Shown: positions 19,006 to 28,552, counted from the stretch's first letter. The stretch: 64,000 nt of DNA from Kocuria marina (GCF_000786655.1 NZ_JROM01000016.1:483781-547780); one strand, 5' to 3'. Notes: generated from the sequence alone by a model not told the origin. Program-made: numbers and translations.

Positions 19006-20081
19006 GCTTCCGCCTTTCCTCGCCCGATCAACAACCACAGCAGCACGGGCGCGCCGGCCGCCGCGGTGACCACGCCCACGGGCAGGGCCAGCCCGGGGAT
19101 CGTCTCCGCGGCCACGTAGTCGGAGACCACCATGAGCACCGCGCCCACGAGCGCGGCGTGCCGAGCGTGACCCGCACCGCCGCCCAGCCCCCGCGCAATC
19201 GGTGCGGCCATGAACGACACGAACGCCACGGGCCCCACGGCGGAGGCCGCCACGGCCACGAGCACCACGGCGAGCCCGAGGGCCGCGAGCCGCGTGGCAC
19301 GCACGTGCACCCCGAGCCCGGCGGCCAGGGGATCCCCCGCGCCGAGCGTGTCCACCGCGGGCGCCAGTACCGCGCACACGGGCAGCAAGATCGCGAGGCA
19401 GATCCCCACCTGCGCGATGTCCACCCACCGGGCGGCGTTGAGGGAACCCGTGAGCCACTGCATTGCGTCCTGGGCGGCGTAGATGTCCGCGCGGGTCAGC
19501 ACCGCATTGATCGCCGCATAGGTTAGCGCTCCCGCCGCCACGCCGGTCAGCACGAGTTTGCCGATGTTGGCCCGCGTACCCCCGGCGGCCAGGACCACCG
19601 CGAGCATGAGGCCGAAACCTCCGGCAAGAGAACTGAGCGTCACCGCGGCACCGGAGAGCCCACCCAGCGTGATGGCCGCGACCGCGCCGAGCCCGGCCCC
19701 GGAGGAGACACCCATGATGTCCGGGGAGGCCAGGGGGTTGCGCAGCACGCGCTGGAACAGGTGGCCCGCGATCCCGAAGGCCATCCCCGTGAGGATCCCG
19801 AGCACCGTGCGCGGCAGGGTGATGTCCCACACGATGTACGCGGCGGGACCGGAGTAGTCGTGGGCGAGCACGGCGATCAGGTCGGGCACGGCCACGACGT
19901 ACTTACCGAGTGCGATCCGCGCGAAGGAGGCGAGGACCAGCACGAGCACGAGCAGCGCCGTGACCCGGCGGGTGCGGCGTCGGGAGCGGGAGCGTCCCGC
20001 GCGCACGGCGGCCACGGTCGCGGGGGCGGGCAGCGACGTCGTCCCCGCACCATGGACCGCACCATTCACGGCGGGACTCAC
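19002..20081 (-). CDS. fepG: Iron-siderophore ABC transporter permease (FecCD family), second subunit
   Basis: About 359 residues with the FecCD family pattern of roughly nine to ten membrane helices. LPRTVLGILTGMAFGIAGHLFQRVLRNPLASPDIMGVSSGAGLG is the hallmark region (key residues: L-P-R, G-x-x-F-Q, NPLA-P-D-x-G). The GTG start overlaps the stop of the first permease in a GTGA. Before the first helix is an Arg-rich cytoplasmic N-terminus. The symbol is by analogy to the FepDGC system; the ligand is not proven. Confidence 0.92.
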   Translation of the reverse strand: MSPAVNGAVHGAGTTSLPAPATVAAVRAGRSRSRRRTRRVTALLVLVLVLASFARIALGKYVVAVPDLIAVLAHDYSGPAAYIVWDITLPRTVLGILTGMAFGIAGHLFQRVLRNPLASPDIMGVSSGAGLGAVAAITLGGLSGAAVTLSSLAGGFGLMLAVVLAAGGTRANIGKLVLTGVAAGALTYAAINAVLTRADIYAAQDAMQWLTGSLNAARWVDIAQVGICLAILLPVCAVLAPAVDTLGAGDPLAAGLGVHVRATRLAALGLAVVLVAVAASAVGPVAFVSFMAAPIARGLGGGAGHARHAALVGAVLMVVSDYVAAETIPGLALPVGVVTAAAGAPVLLWLLIGRGKAEA

Positions 20082-21157
20082 GCGGCCACCACTCCCCTGC
20101 GTCGGATCACGGCCACGAGCGCGGGGGCGCCGATCACCACGAGCGCGATCCCCACCTGGATCTCCCGGTCCGGGACGAGCACGCGCGCCACGACGTCCGC
20201 GAGCAGGACGATGAAAGGGCCCGCGAGCAGGCACGCCGGGACGACCCTGCGGTAGGAGATCCCCACCAGCGATCGCACCGCGTGGGGCACGAGCAGCCCG
20301 CAGAACACGAGCGGGCCCACGAGCGCGGTGGAGGTGCCCGCGAGCAGCACCACGGCGAGACCCGCGAGGCCGCGCACGAGCGCCGGGTTCACCCCGAGTC
20401 CGCGACCCAGGGCATCGCCCAGGGTCAGGGTGTCCAGGGACCGGGCCAGCGTCCAGCCGAGCAGCAGGGCCACAAGGATCACGGGGGTCGCGAGTACCAG
20501 GAACGTGCCGTCCGGACGGGTCAGCTCACCGACCTGCCAGCGCCGGAAGGTGTCGAACGTGGCCTGGTTGCTCAACAGCACCGCGCTCGTCAGGGCCGTG
20601 AGACCCGCGGAGACCGCCGCCCCCGTGAGGGCCAGGGTCACCGGACGGGCCCCGCCCCGGGCCGCGGAGGCCAGCGCGTACACGGCGGCCATGGCCACCG
20701 CGGAGCCCAGGGCCGCGAGCCACAACTGGTGCGTGACGCCGGTCAGACCCAGGAACGCGCCGCCGGCCACGACCGCGAACGCGGCCCCGGCCGTCAGCCC
20801 CAGGATCCCCGGATCGCCCAGGGGGTTGCGCGTGGCACCCTGTAGCAACGCCCCGGCCACGGCGAGCGCGGCCCCGGTGAGCAGGCCCGCCCCGGTGCGC
20901 CACACGCGGGACTCGACCACGGCGCCGTCGAGCGCGGGAACCCCCGGGACGGCCCCCGGGTCACCCGAGAACACGTGCGGGACCACGTGCCACGTGACCC
21001 CCAGCCCGATGGGCCGGGACCCGTACGAGATCGAGAGGAACACGGCCACGAGCAGCAGTGCCGCCATGGCGAGCCAGGACATACCCCGACCCCGCGCGCG
21101 CCCGCGCGGGGCGGACGGCGCGGCGTCGGGGCGGGCGAACGTGGAACTGCCGGGCAC
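20078..21157 (-). CDS. fepD: Iron-siderophore ABC transporter permease (FecCD family), first subunit
   Basis: 359 residues, FecCD family. After a short basic N-terminus and a first helix (WLAMAALLLVAVFLSISYG) it carries the family segment RVWRTGAGLLTGAALAVAGA, followed by LLQGATRNPLGDPGILG. The start is a GTG 6 bases after the binding-protein stop, with little Shine-Dalgarno, so it probably depends on coupling to the upstream gene. Confidence 0.92.
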   Translation of the reverse strand: MPGSSTFARPDAAPSAPRGRARGRGMSWLAMAALLLVAVFLSISYGSRPIGLGVTWHVVPHVFSGDPGAVPGVPALDGAVVESRVWRTGAGLLTGAALAVAGALLQGATRNPLGDPGILGLTAGAAFAVVAGGAFLGLTGVTHQLWLAALGSAVAMAAVYALASAARGGARPVTLALTGAAVSAGLTALTSAVLLSNQATFDTFRRWQVGELTRPDGTFLVLATPVILVALLLGWTLARSLDTLTLGDALGRGLGVNPALVRGLAGLAVVLLAGTSTALVGPLVFCGLLVPHAVRSLVGISYRRVVPACLLAGPFIVLLADVVARVLVPDREIQVGIALVVIGAPALVAVIRRRGVVAA

Positions 21158-21163
21158 GAAGGG

Positions 21164-22228
21164 TCAGGCCCCCAGCGTGGTCTTGATCGCCGGGATGTGG
21201 GCGTCGAGCGCGTGGGGCATGGACAGCGGAGAGGACGAGTACCCGGAGAGCACGTCCTGCTTGTCCGTGAGGAACATCCCCCGCCCGTTCGCGATCGCGG
21301 GGATGGTCTTGAGGATCGGGTCCGTGCGGAACTTCTCGGCTTGGGCGTCGTCCTCCGCGGCCGCCACGAACAGGTCGCTCGTGAGCTCGTCGGCGCGTTC
21401 GCGGGGCCATTCGCGCCAGAACTGATCCTCCGTGATGTTATCCTTGACCGCGTCCGCGAGATTCATCCCCAGCTCGGTGAAGAAGCGGGGGCGTCCGTCC
21501 GCGGGGCCGTAGAACCCCAGGCTCTGGGAGACGTCACCGTAGATGAAGGTCTTGCCCTTGGCCGCGCCGAGTTCGTCGGAGCGCCGGGAGACGAGTTCTT
21601 CGGTGCGGCTCACGAGTTCGTCACCGGCCGCGGAACGGCCCAGGGCCTTGGCCGTGACACGCTGCATGTCCTGCCACGAGTTGACCCACGGGCCCGTGGG
21701 GTACGCGACCACCGGGGCGATCTTCGTGAGGCGGTCGTACTCCTCCCGGGTGACCCCGGAGTTCACCGCGACGATCAGGTCCGGGCTCAGCTCGGCGATG
21801 TCCGTGAAGTTCACACCGTCCGATTCGTCCATGGCCTTGGGCGTCTGCCCGCCCAGTTCTGAGACCTTGGCGTCGAACCAGTCGGTGGACCCGTTCGCGT
21901 TGCCGCCCCAGGCCACCTTGGTCATGCCCACCGGCACCACGCCGAGCGCGGCCACGAAGTCCTGCGTGTTGCTCGCGCCCACGCACACGACCCGCTGCGG
22001 CGCGGCCTCGACCTTCGTGGTGCCCAGGGCGTGTGTCACCTCCACGGGGAACGTGTCCGTGGGGCTCGACGACGCCGTGGCACCGGGGGTCTGTGCCTGC
22101 CCGTCCCCGCCCCGCGCGCCCGTGGAGCACGCCGCGAGTCCCATGAGGGAGGCCACGGCCAGACCGGAGCCCAGCAGGGTGCGACGGTTGAACTGCCGGG
22201 ACGCGTTCCCGGACCGGTGAGGGGACAT
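21164..22228 (-). CDS. Iron-siderophore substrate-binding lipoprotein
   Basis: Extracytoplasmic FecB/FhuD-type ligand-binding lipoprotein of about 354 residues. The signal peptide carries a twin-arginine (FNRRTLLGSGLAVASL) and ends in a lipobox LAAC, so export by Tat followed by lipidation is likely. The mature part has the class III binding-protein pattern (QRVVCVGASNTQDFVAALGVVPVG; ELSPDLIVAVNSGVT). The ATG was preferred to a GTG two codons upstream because AGGAG lies 5 bases before the ATG. An iron box precedes it. First gene of the operon binding protein - permease - permease - ATPase - reductase. Confidence 0.95.
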   Translation of the reverse strand: MSPHRSGNASRQFNRRTLLGSGLAVASLMGLAACSTGARGGDGQAQTPGATASSSPTDTFPVEVTHALGTTKVEAAPQRVVCVGASNTQDFVAALGVVPVGMTKVAWGGNANGSTDWFDAKVSELGGQTPKAMDESDGVNFTDIAELSPDLIVAVNSGVTREEYDRLTKIAPVVAYPTGPWVNSWQDMQRVTAKALGRSAAGDELVSRTEELVSRRSDELGAAKGKTFIYGDVSQSLGFYGPADGRPRFFTELGMNLADAVKDNITEDQFWREWPRERADELTSDLFVAAAEDDAQAEKFRTDPILKTIPAIANGRGMFLTDKQDVLSGYSSSPLSMPHALDAHIPAIKTTLGA

Positions 22229-22254
22229 GGACACTCCTGGGTCACTGAATTTGA

Positions 22255-22273
22255 TAAGGCGAGCCTAACCTAA
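22255..22273 (-). promoter_or_regulatory. DtxR/IdeR-type iron box upstream of the siderophore uptake operon
   Basis: TAAGGCGAGCCTAACCTAA matches 17 of 19 positions of the actinobacterial iron box TWAGGTWAGSCTWACCTWA. It lies about 27-45 bases upstream of the binding-protein start, where Fe(II)-loaded repressor would block transcription. Confidence 0.88.
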
Positions 22274-22408
22274 TTCATGCTCCCGTTCGGCCGCAACCGC
22301 TCCGTGCGTGCTCTCCCGGGTGCGGCCGGACCGAGCAGAGCCACCTGGCATTCCGCCGACCGGTCATGGGGCGTCGGGCGGATGGGCAGGACCGGCCCAC
22401 CAATGGCA

Positions 22409-22444
22409 ACCGGCCGCCGGTGCTCCGAGGCACCGGCGGCCGGT
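22409..22444 (-). terminator. Terminator hairpin downstream of the SDR gene
   Basis: 15-bp perfect inverted repeat (left arm ACCGGCCGCCGGTGC) with a 6-base loop, about 18 bases beyond the SDR stop on the minus strand. It insulates the iron operon promoter from upstream transcription. Confidence 0.8.
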
Positions 22445-22461
22445 CACCGCAACGCACGCTG

Positions 22462-23262
22462 TCAGTTGTTCGTGCGGATCATCTTGTGCGGCGCGGCCTG
22501 GGCCACGGGCTTGACCGTGATCGTGTCCAGGTCCACGTGGTGCGGCAGTTCCACGGCGAAGGCGCAGACCTCGGCCACGTCCTGGCCCGAGAGCGGCTTT
22601 TCCACTCCCGCGTAGATCTTGTCCGCGGCCGCCTGGTCACCACCCAGGCGCATGAGCGAGAACTCGGGGGTGTGGACCAGACCGGGTGCCACCTCCACCA
22701 CGCGCACGTTGTGCTCGGCCTCCTCGAGGCGCAGCGCCTCGGTCATGGCGCGCTCGGCGTACTTCGCGGCGTTGTAGCCCGCACCGCCCTCGTACGCGCG
22801 CTGGGCGGCGATCGAGGTCAGGTTCAACACCGTGCCCTCACCGTTGGCCCGCAGCGTGGGCAGGAACGCCCGGACCACCCGCAGGGTGCCCATCACGTTG
22901 ACGTCGTACATCCACTGCCAGTCCTCGTCCTTGGCGTCGGCCACCGTGTCCGTGCCGCGTGCACCACCGGAGATGTTGAGGATCGCGTCCACGGTGTCCT
23001 GCTCACCGAGCACCCGATCGCGCAGGGCATCCACCTGCGCCTGGTCGGTGATGTCGGTGGGCACGGCACTCGCGCCGGTCTCCCGGGCCAGCTCCTCGAG
23101 ACGCTCCGCGCGGCGGGCGACGGCGTACACCGTCCACCCGCTCTCGCGCAGGCGGCGCACCGTGGCCTCACCGATGCCCGTGGAGGCACCGGTGACCACG
23201 GCCACCTTGCCGTTGCCGAGCGGCTTGGGATCGCTGTAGGTGGGGTGTGTGTTCTGAGTCAT
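22462..23262 (-). CDS. Short-chain dehydrogenase/reductase
   Basis: Classical SDR of 266 residues. Cofactor motif VVTGASTGIGEATVRRL (TGxxxGIG) near 25-40, catalytic Tyr-Lys as YNAAKYAERAMTEALRLE near residues 160-164, and an NISGG version of the NNAG motif. Arginines after the first strand (ARRAERLEEL) suggest NADP(H). Substrate unknown. Promoter geometry is leaderless-like: TACGGT, 6 bases, ATG, the 6 bases themselves being GGAGGT. Confidence 0.88.
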   Translation of the reverse strand: MTQNTHPTYSDPKPLGNGKVAVVTGASTGIGEATVRRLRESGWTVYAVARRAERLEELARETGASAVPTDITDQAQVDALRDRVLGEQDTVDAILNISGGARGTDTVADAKDEDWQWMYDVNVMGTLRVVRAFLPTLRANGEGTVLNLTSIAAQRAYEGGAGYNAAKYAERAMTEALRLEEAEHNVRVVEVAPGLVHTPEFSLMRLGGDQAAADKIYAGVEKPLSGQDVAEVCAFAVELPHHVDLDTITVKPVAQAAPHKMIRTNN

Positions 23263-23274
23263 ACCTCCACCGTA
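23260..23274 (-). promoter_or_regulatory. Leaderless-type -10 element (TACGGT) for the SDR gene
   Basis: TACGGT is complementary to 23269-23274 and ends 6 bases before the ATG. GGAGGT fills the gap directly against the start codon, too close for normal Shine-Dalgarno use. Confidence 0.5.
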
Positions 23275-23325
23275 ACGCGTGGGATTATGACGCGGAAGTA
23301 TCCGGATCGGCTTGATTAGGACGTT

Positions 23326-23694
23326 TCAGAACCCACTGCGGTGATCGCGCAGCCAGTCCAGGAGCACCACGGCGTTATTGTGTTCCTCGTCCTTGGCGTC
23401 GTAGAGCAGGGTCACGGAGTCCACGTCCCGCAGCAGATGCTTGAGTTCTACGACCTCCCCGGAGGCGTCCTCGTCGAGTTCCTCGCGGTAGCGCTGCGCG
23501 AAGCGGTCGAACTTCTCGGGGTCGTGACCGAACCACTTTCGCAGTTCATCGCTCGGGGCCACCCCCTTGAACCAGTGGTCCAGGGCTGCGTGGTCCTTGC
23601 TGACCCCGCGCGGCCACAACCGGTCGACCAGGATCCGGGCGCCGTCGTCCTGCGCGGCGTCCTCGCGAATGCGGTGGATGTGCAAACGTGCCAT
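23326..23694 (-). CDS. DUF488 domain protein
   Basis: 122-residue cytoplasmic protein of the DUF488 family: LHIHRIREDAAQDDGARILVDRLWPRGVSK at the N-terminus (key R-x-L-V-D-R-x-W-P-R-G) and FKGVAPSDELRKWFGHDPEKF after it, both hallmark blocks of the family. Function unknown. It is divergent from valS with only 50 bases between the starts, and has a leaderless-type -10. Confidence 0.88.
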   Translation of the reverse strand: MARLHIHRIREDAAQDDGARILVDRLWPRGVSKDHAALDHWFKGVAPSDELRKWFGHDPEKFDRFAQRYREELDEDASGEVVELKHLLRDVDSVTLLYDAKDEEHNNAVVLLDWLRDHRSGF

Positions 23695-23706
23695 GGCCCC
23701 ACGCTA
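23692..23706 (-). promoter_or_regulatory. Leaderless-type -10 element (TAGCGT) for the DUF488 gene
   Basis: TAGCGT (complement of 23701-23706), then exactly 6 bases, then ATG. No Shine-Dalgarno is present. Confidence 0.55.
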
Positions 23707-23744
23707 CGACGGTCCGTGCCCGCGTGCATGAGAGACTGGAGCAC

Positions 23745-26396
23745 ATGGCACAGAACCTCGAGGGTACAGACACGCCCGAAATCACCGACAGCGCTGCGTC
23801 CACCACCGCGGTGAACGTCCCCGACAAGCCGGCCCTGGAGGGCCTGGAGGAGAAGTACTCCGCGCAGTGGCGCGAGAACGGCACGTACGCGTTCCGCGAG
23901 GACACCACACGCGAGGACGTCTACTCGATCGACACTCCCCCGCCCACGGCCTCCGGCTCCCTGCACGTGGGACACATGTTCTCCTACACGCAGACGGACG
24001 TGATCGCCCGCTATCAGCGGATGTCCGGCAAGAACGTGTTCTACCCGCTGGGTTGGGACGACAACGGCCTGCCCACCGAGCGGCGCGTGCAGAACTACTA
24101 CGGCGTGCGCTGCGAACCCGGCAAGCCGTATATCGAGGGCTACCGGCCCCCGGAGAAGCCGGCCAAGAACCAGCGCGACTGGGACGTGGTGTCCCGCCAG
24201 AACTTCATCGAGCTGTGCGAGGAACTCGCGGTCGAGGACGAGAAGGTCTTCGAGCACCTGTTCTCCACCCTGGGCCTGTCCGTGGACTGGACCCGCACGT
24301 ACCGCACGATCGACGCGCACTCCCGCAAGGTCTCCCAGCTCGCGTTCCTCAAGGACTACGAGGCCGGTAACGCGTACATGGCCGAGGCCCCCACCATGTG
24401 GGACGTCACGTTCCGCACCGCCGTGGCCCAGGCCGAACTCGAGGACCGCGAACGCGAGGGCGCCTATCACCGCGTCGCGTTCCACCGCCCGGACGGCGAG
24501 AAGGTCTTCATCGAGACCACCCGTCCCGAGCTGCTGCCCGCGTGCGTGGCCCTCGTGGCCCACCCGGACGACGAGCGCTACCAGCCGCTGTTCGGTACCA
24601 CCGTGCGCTCCCCGCTGTTCGACGTGGAGGTCGAGGTCAAGGCCCACCCGCTCGCCAAGCCGGACAAGGGCTCGGGTATCGCCATGATCTGTACGTTCGG
24701 TGACCTCACCGACGTCACGTGGTGGCGCGAACTGGACCTGCCCACGCGCGCCCTGATCGGCCGCGACGGCCGCTTCGCCTCGGAGCAGCCCGCATGGATC
24801 GCCGACGGCGCCCCGGCCGAGAACTACGCGCAGCTCGCCGGCAAGACCGTGTTCTCCGCGCAGAAGACCGTGGTCGAACTGCTCGCCGCGTCCGGTGACA
24901 TGGAGGGCGAGCCCAAGAAGATCACCCACCCCGTGAACTTCTACGAGAAGGGTGACAAGCCCCTCGAGGTGGTCACCTCCCGCCAGTGGTACATCCGCAA
25001 CGGCGGCCGGGACGCCGAGCGCCGCGACGCCCTGATCGAGCGCGGCCGCGAGATCTCGTGGCACCCCTCGTTCATGCGCTCGCGTTACGAGAACTGGATC
25101 GAGGGGCTCAACGGGGACTGGCTGATCTCCCGCCAGCGCTTCTTCGGTGTGCCGTTCCCGGTCTGGTACCCGCTGGACGAGTCCGGCGAACCGGATTACG
25201 ACCACCCCGTGCTGCCCGCGCAGGACCAGTTGCCCGTGGATCCCACCACGGACGTGGCCCCCGGCTACACCGAGGACCAGCGCGATCAGCCCGGTGGGTT
25301 CATGGCGGACCCGGACGTCCTGGACACCTGGGCGACCTCCTCCCTGACCCCGCAGATCGCGACCGGCTGGGCCGTGGACGAGACCTTGCACGCCAACACG
25401 TTCCCCATGGACCTGCGCCCGCAGGGCCACGACATCATCCGCACGTGGCTGTTCTCGACCGTGGTGCGCGCCGAGACGCTCGCGCAGACGGTTCCGTGGC
25501 AGCACACGGCACTGTCCGGGTGGATCCTGGACCCGGACCGCAAGAAGATGTCCAAGTCCAAGGGCAACGTGGTGGTTCCCACCGAGGTGCTCGAGAAGTA
25601 CGGCTCGGACGCGGTGCGCTACTGGGCGGCGTCGGCCCGGCTGGGCGCGGACACCGCCTACGACGAGGGCCAGATGAAGATCGGCCGGCGCCTGGCGATC
25701 AAGCTGCTCAACGCGTCCAAGTTCGTGCTGGCCCAGGGCGTGACCGAGGCCTCCGTGCTGGGCTCCGGGACGGACGGTTCCGTGGTGACCAACGGGCTCG
25801 ACCGCTCCCTGCTGGCCCAGCTCGCAGACGTCGTGGAGCGCGCGAGCACCGCATTCCGGGAGTACGAGTACGCGCGCGCCCTGCAGTTGATCGAGTCCTT
25901 CTTCTGGACCTTCACGGACGACTACGTGGAGCTCGTGAAGGACCGCGCGTACGGTTCCCGCGGGGAGGCCGCGCAGGCCTCGGTGCACGCGGCGCTCGCG
26001 ACGACGCTCGACACCCTGCTGCGCTTGTTCGCACCGTTCATCCCGTTCGCCACGGAAGAGGTGTGGTCGTGGTGGCGCTCCGGTTCGGTGCACCGCGCGT
26101 CCTGGCCCGTGACCGACGGATTCGCCGAGCCCGCGCGCGACGGCGATCCCGAGGTGCTCACCGTGGTGGGCGAGGCGCTGTCCGGGCTGCGCAAGGCCAA
26201 GTCCGAGGCCAAGGTCAAGCAGCGCACCGCGGTGACCTCCGCGGTGATCTCCGGCCCGGCGGCGCAGCTCGAGCAGTTGCGCGCGGGGCTGGAGGACCTT
26301 CAGGCCGCCGGTAACGCCGCGGACCTCACGCTCACCGACGCCGAGGGCGAGCTGGCCGTGAGTGACGTCGAGCTCGAGGAGACGCCCCAGGCCTGA
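23745..26396 (+). CDS. valS: Valyl-tRNA synthetase
   Basis: Charges tRNA-Val. 883 residues from the chosen ATG. HIGH motif in PPPTASGSLHVGHMFSYTQ near 65-80, editing domain with FIETTRPELLPACVALVAHP, KMSKS motif in DRKKMSKSKGNVVVPTEVL near 600, and a short C-terminal helical region. The upstream in-frame start would add 19 residues read from the divergent promoter and is rejected. GAGACT ends 7 bases before the ATG and GGAG lies only 3 bases from it, so this may be another leaderless gene. No T-box was found. Confidence 0.97.
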   Translation: MAQNLEGTDTPEITDSAASTTAVNVPDKPALEGLEEKYSAQWRENGTYAFREDTTREDVYSIDTPPPTASGSLHVGHMFSYTQTDVIARYQRMSGKNVFYPLGWDDNGLPTERRVQNYYGVRCEPGKPYIEGYRPPEKPAKNQRDWDVVSRQNFIELCEELAVEDEKVFEHLFSTLGLSVDWTRTYRTIDAHSRKVSQLAFLKDYEAGNAYMAEAPTMWDVTFRTAVAQAELEDREREGAYHRVAFHRPDGEKVFIETTRPELLPACVALVAHPDDERYQPLFGTTVRSPLFDVEVEVKAHPLAKPDKGSGIAMICTFGDLTDVTWWRELDLPTRALIGRDGRFASEQPAWIADGAPAENYAQLAGKTVFSAQKTVVELLAASGDMEGEPKKITHPVNFYEKGDKPLEVVTSRQWYIRNGGRDAERRDALIERGREISWHPSFMRSRYENWIEGLNGDWLISRQRFFGVPFPVWYPLDESGEPDYDHPVLPAQDQLPVDPTTDVAPGYTEDQRDQPGGFMADPDVLDTWATSSLTPQIATGWAVDETLHANTFPMDLRPQGHDIIRTWLFSTVVRAETLAQTVPWQHTALSGWILDPDRKKMSKSKGNVVVPTEVLEKYGSDAVRYWAASARLGADTAYDEGQMKIGRRLAIKLLNASKFVLAQGVTEASVLGSGTDGSVVTNGLDRSLLAQLADVVERASTAFREYEYARALQLIESFFWTFTDDYVELVKDRAYGSRGEAAQASVHAALATTLDTLLRLFAPFIPFATEEVWSWWRSGSVHRASWPVTDGFAEPARDGDPEVLTVVGEALSGLRKAKSEAKVKQRTAVTSAVISGPAAQLEQLRAGLEDLQAAGNAADLTLTDAEGELAVSDVELEETPQA

Positions 26397-26410
26397 GTCG
26401 AGTCCGGCGC

Positions 26411-26450
26411 ATGAACGAACCCCGCCACGTGTGTGACGGGGTTCGTTCAT
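26411..26450. terminator. Bidirectional terminator between valS and the DsbA-like gene
   Basis: 14-bp perfect inverted repeat (left arm ATGAACGAACCCCG, loop of 12 bases) between two convergent genes. It could serve both strands. Confidence 0.8.
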
Positions 26451-26499
26451 GTCTGCAGCGGTCGGGCGCACGCTCCGGCGCACGGGCCGCCGCGGGACG

Positions 26500-27102
26500 T
26501 CAGCTGAAGTCGGGGCCCTTCTCGCGGCCGCGCTTGAGCTCGTAGAAACCGGGGTACGAGGCCAGTGCCAACGCGCCGTCCCACACGCGGCCGGCTTCCT
26601 CGCCCTTGGGCGCGGGGGTGAACACGGGGCCGAAGAAGCCCACGCCGTTCACGGCGATGCACGGGGTCCCGATGTCGTCACCGGCCACCTTCTGGGCTGC
26701 CTCGGTGGACTCGCGCAGCGCGGCGTCGTAGTCCTCGGAGTCCTTGGCGCCCGCGAGGTCGGCGGGCAGGCCGACCTCCTCGAGCGACTCGGTGATGATC
26801 TGGGCTTCGTCCTTCATGCCACCGGGGTGACGGCGGGTGCCCATGGCGTCGTAGAGCTTCTTGTAGTACTCGGCGCCGTGGGCCTGCGCGGCGGCCTCGA
26901 TCACGCGCACCATCCACATGGACTCCACGTGTCCGTTGTGGTGGTTGTCCGGGTTGTCCTCGTTGAGGATGCCCAGGGAGATGATCCGCCAGTCCACCTC
27001 CACGTCACGGATGCGGGTGACCTCCTCCATCCACCGGGAGGTCATCCAGGCCCACGGGCACAGGGGATCGAACCAGAAATCGACGTGTTGCTTCTCGGCC
27101 AT
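26500..27102 (-). CDS. DsbA-family thioredoxin-fold protein, mycothiol-dependent nitroreductase (Rv2466c-like) type
   Basis: About 200 residues with a thioredoxin fold interrupted by a helical insertion, and no signal peptide, so cytoplasmic. The active-site region is FDPLCPWAWMTSRW, with Cys15 in place but Ala at the usual second cysteine (CPWA rather than the CPWC of Rv2466c). GTPCIAVNGVGFFGPV carries the cis-Pro loop (T-P). Family members are linked to mycothiol redox chemistry; a monothiol site suggests glutaredoxin- or transferase-like chemistry. AAAGGA precedes the ATG by 7 bases, which decides this start over a GTG/ATG 12 codons upstream. Follows clpX by about 30 bases. Confidence 0.85.
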   Translation of the reverse strand: MAEKQHVDFWFDPLCPWAWMTSRWMEEVTRIRDVEVDWRIISLGILNEDNPDNHHNGHVESMWMVRVIEAAAQAHGAEYYKKLYDAMGTRRHPGGMKDEAQIITESLEEVGLPADLAGAKDSEDYDAALRESTEAAQKVAGDDIGTPCIAVNGVGFFGPVFTPAPKGEEAGRVWDGALALASYPGFYELKRGREKGPDFS

Positions 27103-27134
27103 GAGGTGTCCTTTCGCGCGTTCTGTTCGTTCGC

Positions 27135-28430
27135 TCACGCCGACTTGTGACGACGCCGCTCGGCGTCGATCATCTCGTGCGTGAAGATCTCGGGGTCGGC
27201 CAGTTTGGCCACGGCGTCCTTGGTGACGAGCACCGCGGCGACGTCGTCGCGGCCCGGCAGCTCGAACATGACCGGCATGAGTATGTCCTCGAGGATCGCG
27301 CGCAGACCGCGCGCACCCGTACCGCGTTCGATGGCCAGTTCCGCGATGGCCTCCAGGGCCTGCGGATCGAAGGTGAGTTCCACGCCGTCGAGCTGGAAGA
27401 GTTTGCGGTACTGCTTGACCAGCGCGTTCTTGGGTTCGGTGAGAATGCGCACCATGTCCGCGACGGACAGTTTGGACAGCGTGGCCACCACGGGCAGCCG
27501 ACCGATGAACTCGGGGATCAGTCCGAACTTGAGCAGGTCCTCGGGTTGGACCTGACCCGTGAGGTCCACGTCCGCGGTGTCCCGGATGGGGGCGCCGAAA
27601 CCGATGCCCTTCTTGCCCGTGCGCTGCTGCACGATCTCCTCGAGACCCGCGAACGCACCCGCCACGATGAAGAGCACATTGGTGGTGTCCAGGTGCAGGA
27701 ACTCCTGCTGCGGGTGCTTCCGGCCACCCTGGGGCGGCACGGAGGCCACCGTGCCCTCGAGGATCTTCAGGAGCGCTTGCTGGACCCCTTCGCCCGATAC
27801 GTCCCGCGTGATCGAGGGGTTCTCAGATTTACGAGAAATCTTGTCGATCTCGTCAATGTAAATAATCCCCTGCTCCGCTTTCTTGATATCGAAATCAGCG
27901 GCTTGGATGAGCTTGAGAAGAATGTTCTCAACGTCTTCCCCCACGTATCCGGCTTCGGTCAGGGAAGTGGCGTCCGCGACCGCGAACGGCACGTCCAGCT
28001 TCTTGGCGAGGGACTGCGCGAGGTACGTCTTCCCGGACCCCGTGGGTCCCACCAATAGGATGTTGGACTTGGCCACCTCGATGGCCTCCTCGTCCCCCTC
28101 GGAGCCCGCAATGGTGAGCGTGTGCCCGGACACCCCGGCGCGGATGCGCTTGTAGTGGTTGTACACGGCCACTGCCAGGGCGCGCTTGGCGGGCTCCTGA
28201 CCGATCACGTACTCCCGCAGGTGGTCGTAGATCTGCTGCGGGCGGGGCAGCTCCGTCTGGTCCGTCTCCGTGACCTCGGTGAGCTCCTCCTCGATGATCT
28301 CGTTGCACAGCTCGATGCACTCGTCACAGATGTAGACCCGCGGGCCCGCGATGAGCTTGCGCACCTGCTTCTGGTTCTTGCCACAGAAGGAGCATTTGAG
28401 CAGGTCAACGCTCTCCCCGATGCGCGCCAT
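27135..28430 (-). CDS. clpX: ATP-dependent Clp protease ATP-binding subunit ClpX
   Basis: AAA+ unfoldase that feeds substrates to ClpP1P2. 431 residues: N-terminal zinc-binding domain with Cys at 13, 16, 35 and 38 ([18 protein letters not shown]), Walker [15 protein letters not shown], Walker [11 protein letters not shown], and the IGF-loop needed for ClpP docking visible as [10 protein letters not shown]. Complete. A terminator hairpin upstream and a TTAGAGT -10-like element suggest an own promoter apart from clpP1P2. Confidence 0.98.
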   Translation of the reverse strand: MARIGESVDLLKCSFCGKNQKQVRKLIAGPRVYICDECIELCNEIIEEELTEVTETDQTELPRPQQIYDHLREYVIGQEPAKRALAVAVYNHYKRIRAGVSGHTLTIAGSEGDEEAIEVAKSNILLVGPTGSGKTYLAQSLAKKLDVPFAVADATSLTEAGYVGEDVENILLKLIQAADFDIKKAEQGIIYIDEIDKISRKSENPSITRDVSGEGVQQALLKILEGTVASVPPQGGRKHPQQEFLHLDTTNVLFIVAGAFAGLEEIVQQRTGKKGIGFGAPIRDTADVDLTGQVQPEDLLKFGLIPEFIGRLPVVATLSKLSVADMVRILTEPKNALVKQYRKLFQLDGVELTFDPQALEAIAELAIERGTGARGLRAILEDILMPVMFELPGRDDVAAVLVTKDAVAKLADPEIFTHEMIDAERRRHKSA

Positions 28431-28469
28431 GTATCAGCCTCACAGTTCGTCTTGACGGATGCTGGGTCC

Positions 28470-28475
28470 ACTCTA
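28470..28475 (-). promoter_or_regulatory. Candidate -10 element (TAGAGT) for clpX
   Basis: TAGAGT on the minus strand about 40 bases upstream of the clpX ATG, after the clpP2 terminator. TTGGGC lies 19 bases further upstream as a weak -35. Confidence 0.45.
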
Positions 28476-28516
28476 AGCGAGCTTCTGACAGCCCGCCCAA
28501 TCATGCCGAGGCGCGT

Positions 28517-28552
28517 GACGGCCACGCCGCACATCCGTGCACCGTGGCCGTC
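28517..28552 (-). terminator. Hairpin after clpP2
   Basis: GACGGCCACG pairs with CGTGGCCGTC over 10 bp, with an inner GCAC/GTGC helix in the loop. Located between the clpP2 stop and the clpX promoter region. Confidence 0.65.

Noticed and set aside
23448..26483. Open frame of 1011 codons opposite valS
   Set aside because: Antisense shadow; valS has HIGH and KMSKS motifs and this frame has none.
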